From the NCBI GenBank assembly GCA_031254225.1, contig JAIRUU010000020.1, forward strand, positions 1-15,264: DNA of 15,264 bases, given 5' to 3'. The notes under the pieces are model-generated. The model did not search any database, was not told the DNA's origin, and worked only from the letters and a program-made list of their open reading frames with translations. Of the stretch, positions 12,314 through 15,264 are shown one piece after another. The translations under genes and the position numbers were made by a program. This stretch comes from Candidatus Elusimicrobium euhamitermitis (GTDB lineage Bacteria > Elusimicrobiota > Elusimicrobia > Elusimicrobiales > Elusimicrobiaceae). Numbering within the stretch: the stretch's first letter is position 1; every line of letters begins with the position of its first letter.

Positions 12314-13690
12314 TTATTTCTCCTTTGCCTGTTTAAAACCTTGCGCGCGTAATTTGCAGGCGTCGCATTTGCCGCACGGCGTTTTGCCGCCGTTGTAACA
12401 GCTCCAGGTTTTTTCAAGCGGCGCGTTTAATGCGCGGCCCAGTTTTATAATTTCCGCCTTTCTTAATTTTATAAGCGGCGTTAAAAGTTTAAAATTTTTG
12501 CCTAGCCGCGTGCCTGTTTTTAACGCCTGCGTAAGCGGCGCGTAGAACTGCGGCGTGCAGTCTGGGTAGCCTGAAAAATCTACGGCGTTTGGGCCCAGAA
12601 CTACAGCTTCCGCGCCTATGCTGTCCGCCAGGGAAGCGGCCAGCGAGACAAAAACCAAATTACGCGCCGGCACATATGTGGAGGGCAGTTTTTTGCCTAT
12701 TTCCATAAGCTTGTGCGACGGGATTTTTTTGCCGCCGGCCAAAGACGTTGCGCCGGCAAGCCACGGCATACTTAATTTTATAAAGTGCGTTTGCGCGGCG
12801 GTTTCAGCGGCCAGAGCGCGCGCGACGGAAACTTCTTTTTCGTGTTTCTGGCCGTAAGAAATTGTCAGCGTATGACATTCATAACCATGCGCTTGGGCCC
12901 AGTATAGGCAGACGGTTGAATCCATTCCGCCGGAAAAAAGTATTACCGCTTTTTTGCCCGTCTTCGCTTCGCTGCGCCGCGGCTTATGCGCCGCGGCCCG
13001 CCTTTGCTTCGCTTCGGCGCGGCAGGCGTTTATTGCGCCGCGGTTTCCGTTTAGTATTATCCGCGGAATAAGCGGCAGAGAATTTTCCGCCAGGCAAATT
13101 TCGGCGTCTTGCGCTGCGGTTTTTGGACCGCCGTATAAAAATTTTTTAAAACGCGCGCTTTGTTTTATCTTTTTTATCGCCGCAGCGCAATCAGGCTCGC
13201 CGCCGGTAAGGGCGCGTTTAAAGCTTTGCGCGCATAAATCGTCTTCCAAATGTTCTTTGTGGGCGATAATGTTTGACGGCACAAGCAGCACGGGCCCGCC
13301 CAGTTTTTTTAAATGCGCGGCCAGCGCGGAAAAATTGCAAAAGCCGCCCATAAAAATATTTTTCGCTTTTTTAAGCGTCATTATCGCCGGCGTGCCCGCC
13401 GTGGTTACTATAACCGCCTGCGGGGACGGTTTGCTTTTTAGGGCGGTAAAAGGGGAATTATCTTTATGTTTAACGTCTGCGGGAAATTCAAGCTCGGAAA
13501 AAATTTCAACTGCGGGATTTTTGCGTTTTAAAGCCGCGGCAAAATTTTTATCGCCGTACAAAACAATATCTTTTTTGCCGGCGGACAGCAGCGCGCATAC
13601 GGTTGTGGAGCTGCGCAGCACGTCAATAACCACGGCGCTGCCCGCCCACGCGGCGCAGTCTTCAACCGATGCCGCAATTTTCACTTTCAT
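12314..13690 (-). CDS. queC: ComB-family phosphatase - QueC (7-cyano-7-deazaguanine synthase) fusion
   Basis: One uninterrupted 458-aa frame. Residues 1 to about 222 match the ComB (2-phosphosulfolactate phosphatase-like) family: VVIDVLRSSTTVCALLSAG at 20-38, VTTAGTPAI at 95-103, GGFCNFSALAAHL at 115-127, and LEDDLCA at 148-154. Residues about 224-246 form an Ala/Arg/Lys linker. Residues 247-458 form a complete QueC: ATP-binding SGGMDST (253-259), ISYGQKH, STYVPARN, LGPNAVDFSGYPDC, and zinc-binding Cys431, Cys439, Cys442 and Cys445. QueC converts 7-carboxy-7-deazaguanine to preQ0 using ATP and ammonia, in the queuosine pathway. The role of the ComB domain is unknown; in methanogens ComB serves coenzyme M synthesis, but the family is common in bacteria without it. 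ATG overlaps the upstream stop (ATGA), so translation is coupled. Confidence 0.9.
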   Translation of the reverse strand: MKVKIAASVEDCAAWAGSAVVIDVLRSSTTVCALLSAGKKDIVLYGDKNFAAALKRKNPAVEIFSELEFPADVKHKDNSPFTALKSKPSPQAVIVTTAGTPAIMTLKKAKNIFMGGFCNFSALAAHLKKLGGPVLLVPSNIIAHKEHLEDDLCAQSFKRALTGGEPDCAAAIKKIKQSARFKKFLYGGPKTAAQDAEICLAENSLPLIPRIILNGNRGAINACRAEAKQRRAAAHKPRRSEAKTGKKAVILFSGGMDSTVCLYWAQAHGYECHTLTISYGQKHEKEVSVARALAAETAAQTHFIKLSMPWLAGATSLAGGKKIPSHKLMEIGKKLPSTYVPARNLVFVSLAASLADSIGAEAVVLGPNAVDFSGYPDCTPQFYAPLTQALKTGTRLGKNFKLLTPLIKLRKAEIIKLGRALNAPLEKTWSCYNGGKTPCGKCDACKLRAQGFKQAKEK

Positions 13691-14112
13691 TTTTTGTAAT
13701 TGTCCACCACGCCGATAAGTTTAAACTGCTCTATAGCTTTTTGGTCTTCCGGCGTAACGGAGTCCTTGTATTTTATAGCGTAGCCGACGAGCATGACCGT
13801 GCCCGTTGTCCCGTCGCCTTCCGCTTCCTGCGCTATCAGCATGCCCGTTGCGCCTTTTGCGGCGACGAATTTTGTCATTGTATCAACAGCGTTTTGGATA
13901 TCTTTTGAATTTTTCGGCACGCCTCTGAGCCGTGCCATGCCCAGGTTTCCGTACGGTTTTGTTATTTGTTTAGGGTCAGAAACCACGTCAACGGCGCCGT
14001 TATAAGGGCCGAAAGCGGGGCCGGCGGGTATCCAGTCCGGCTCTTTCACGAGAAAACCCGTGCAGGCGGCTAAAAAAACTGACAGAACTGTTAACGTTAA
14101 TAATTTTTTCAT
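13687..14112 (-). CDS. Putative lipoprotein, RcsF/DUF4156-like fold suspected
   Basis: The protein has 141 aa. A lipoprotein signal peptide carries lipobox LAAC, so Cys17 would be lipidated. The mature part has the look of small outer-membrane lipoproteins of the RcsF/DUF4156 type: YGNLGMARLRG, a helix, then AAKGATGMLIAQ and a final strand VMLVGYAIKY. That resemblance is a weak inference, and the disulfide-forming cysteines of RcsF are absent. GAGGT (14124-14120) at the end of rlmN is its ribosome-binding site, 7 nt from the ATG. It lies 5 nt after the rlmN stop and overlaps the ComB-QueC start by 4 bases, so it is embedded in an RNA-modification operon. Confidence 0.8.
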   Translation of the reverse strand: MKKLLTLTVLSVFLAACTGFLVKEPDWIPAGPAFGPYNGAVDVVSDPKQITKPYGNLGMARLRGVPKNSKDIQNAVDTMTKFVAAKGATGMLIAQEAEGDGTTGTVMLVGYAIKYKDSVTPEDQKAIEQFKLIGVVDNYKK

Positions 14113-14117
14113 GCGTT

Positions 14118-15137
14118 TTACCTCGTCGTTGCTAATTGTCCGCAGGCGGCGGAAATATCGTTGCCTAAACTTTTCCTTATGCTGACGCTTATGTTCATGC
14201 CCTGTAATCCTTTGGCGAAAAGTTTTATTGTTTTTTCCGGCGTAACTTCGCCGCGGGCTTTATTACAGGCTATCAAATTTACGTGCACAAGATAATTGTC
14301 TTTTATGCCGGCAATCCATTTGCCGAGTTTTCTGATATGTTCAGGCCGGTCGTTAACGCCGTCCACAACCGTGTATTCTATAAAAACCTGCCGGCCCGTC
14401 ATAGCTATATATTCCGTCAGGGCTTTTTGCAGCGTTTCAAGGTTAAATTTGCGGTTGAGCGGGACGATTCTGTCCCTTTCCTCGTCGTCCGCGCTGTGCA
14501 GGGAAAGAGCAAGATTAGCCTGCGGCAGGTCAACGGCAAGGTTATGAAATTTGTCCGCAACGCCCGAGGTGGAAATTGAAATGTGGCGCATTCCGACGGC
14601 GAGCCTGTCAGGGCTTGAAATTTCTTTTACGGCTTTGACGGTGTTTGTATAATTTAACAGCGGCTCGCCCATGCCCATGAAAACGACGTTGCTTATACGC
14701 TCCGCCAGTTTTTCTTTTTTTATATATTGCAGCCAGAAGAGCGCCTGGTCAGAAATTTCTTCCGCGGTAAGGTCCCGCTTAAATTTCATGCGGCCGGTAA
14801 AACAGAAGCTGCACCCCACGGGGCAGCCCACCTGCGTTGAAACGCAGACGGCCCACGCGCCGCCGGTGTTCATTAAAACGGTTTCTATTTTCAGGCCGTC
14901 TTCTAATTTTAACAGCGCTTTTGCCGCGCGGTCTTTTTTTGAGTGCTGCATTTTGGCGAGCGTAAATTTAAGCAGCGGGAAATTTTGTTTAAGTTTTTCT
15001 CTTAGGTCAGAGGGCAAAGTGGCGGCTTCATCCCACGCAGAGACGGCGTTTTTATAGACGGCGTCCTTAACCTGCGCGGCGCGGTAGGCGGGGAAATTAT
15101 TGTCTTTTATAAACTGTTTTACGCTGTCAAAATTCAT
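14118..15137 (-). CDS. rlmN: Dual-specificity RNA (adenine-C2) methyltransferase RlmN
   Basis: The protein has 339 aa, about normal length. It is a radical SAM enzyme that methylates C2 of A2503 in 23S rRNA and A37 of some tRNAs. The radical SAM motif CPVGCSFC gives Cys105, Cys109 and Cys112. The methyl-shuttling pair is Cys332 (in AACGQL), plus Cys98 seven residues before the cluster, at the position of Cys118 in the E. coli enzyme. Further blocks are VVFMGMGEPLLNY, HISISTSGV, LALSLHSADDEERDRIVP and FIEYTVVDGVND. It is the first gene of a four-gene minus-strand unit. No convincing ribosome-binding site precedes the ATG at 15137, and a large palindrome lies 42 nt further upstream. Confidence 0.97.
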   Translation of the reverse strand: MNFDSVKQFIKDNNFPAYRAAQVKDAVYKNAVSAWDEAATLPSDLREKLKQNFPLLKFTLAKMQHSKKDRAAKALLKLEDGLKIETVLMNTGGAWAVCVSTQVGCPVGCSFCFTGRMKFKRDLTAEEISDQALFWLQYIKKEKLAERISNVVFMGMGEPLLNYTNTVKAVKEISSPDRLAVGMRHISISTSGVADKFHNLAVDLPQANLALSLHSADDEERDRIVPLNRKFNLETLQKALTEYIAMTGRQVFIEYTVVDGVNDRPEHIRKLGKWIAGIKDNYLVHVNLIACNKARGEVTPEKTIKLFAKGLQGMNISVSIRKSLGNDISAACGQLATTR

Positions 15138-15178
15138 AAGGTTGCAGAACGGTCCTAACCCGTTGCGCGCTGAGATGG

Positions 15179-15259
15179 TTTTTTAGGCAATTTTAATTTT
15201 TTTGCGAAGAGCATAGCCAAAGCTATGTAAGGAGCAAAAAAATTAAAAGTGTCAAAAAA
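15179..15259. repeat. Long imperfect palindrome upstream of rlmN
   Basis: The core arms are a perfect 15 bp: TTTTAATTTTTTTGC (15191-15205) and GCAAAAAAATTAAAA (15234-15248). Inside, after a 6/6 mismatch, CATAGC (15212-15217) pairs with GCTATG (15222-15227) around CAAA. Outside, GGCA (15186-15189) pairs with TGTC (15250-15253), and TTTTTT (15179-15184) with AAAAAA (15254-15259). About 31 base pairs in total. It could be a bidirectional terminator for a gene beyond the window or an interspersed palindromic repeat. No gene is visible in 15138-15264. A TTGACA (15255-15250, minus strand) lies in one arm without a matching -10 box. Confidence 0.75.
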
Positions 15260-15264
15260 GCGCT

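Noticed and set aside
12954..13718. 254-aa plus-strand frame opposite ComB-QueC
   Set aside because: No recognisable domain, no ribosome-binding site, and wholly antisense to a gene with conserved motifs; long shadow frames are expected in this GC-rich coding region.
15250..15255. Perfect TTGACA as the -35 box of rlmN
   Set aside because: No acceptable -10 box at 16-18 nt; it is part of the palindrome arm.
1..15264. CRISPR array, tRNA, rRNA, insertion sequence or phage genes
   Set aside because: Looked for regular repeats with spacers, tRNA-like ends and transposase or integrase motifs; none seen.

Overview
The window is most likely a chromosomal segment of a Gram-negative, non-sporulating bacterium, and my best guess is the phylum Elusimicrobiota. 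That guess is inference. It rests on two scattered single-gene type IV pilins with a long, almost invariant N-terminal stretch (FTLIELLVVVLIIGILAA), the many exported proteins and lipoproteins, and a stand-alone TPR-SpoIID protein. There is no rRNA, tRNA, CRISPR array, transposase or phage gene. The content is core housekeeping plus envelope genes.

Layout. (a) 1-3338, plus strand: an envelope operon with an LTA-synthase-type phosphoglycerol transferase (5' end outside the window), lemA and the membrane metalloprotease htpX. A strong hairpin sits just before htpX and contains its putative ribosome-binding site. (b) 3339-3821, minus strand: a type IV pilin whose stop codon abuts the htpX stop. 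(c) 4072-6126, minus strand: a secreted TPR-SpoIID protein. It is divergent from lipA (lipoyl synthase) and a small Pro/Gln-rich lipoprotein (6149-7314, plus), with only 22 bp between the two start codons and no Shine-Dalgarno on either side. (d) 7474-8589, plus: two tandem secreted proteins of exactly equal length (176 aa) that look like diverged duplicates of unknown function. (e) 8758-11124, plus: the classical rpsO-pnp pair, preceded by a leader that folds into a three-way junction. (f) 11314-11817, plus: a second type IV pilin. (g) 11831-15137, minus: a tightly packed operon rlmN, RcsF-like lipoprotein, a ComB-QueC fusion, and a secreted coiled-coil protein. (h) 15138-15264: no gene, but a very long imperfect palindrome.

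How the parts relate. Genes a-c and several small exported proteins act on or in the envelope (lipoteichoic-acid-like polymer transfer, membrane protein quality control, glycan cleavage, pili). rlmN and the queC domain both belong to RNA modification (m2A2503 of 23S rRNA and m2A37 of tRNA; queuosine in tRNA), so operon g combines RNA modification with two exported proteins. rpsO and pnp form the conserved translation/RNA-decay pair.

The strongest unusual signals are three. The first is a single uninterrupted reading frame joining a ComB-family phosphatase domain to QueC. The second is a shared promoter module of the two pilin genes: an inverted repeat placed exactly 57 nt upstream of matching TTG(A/C)CC-17-TATACT promoters. 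The third is a set of RNA/DNA structures: the htpX hairpin, the rpsO three-way junction and the 15179-15259 palindrome. I see no previously undescribed defence or mobile system here.
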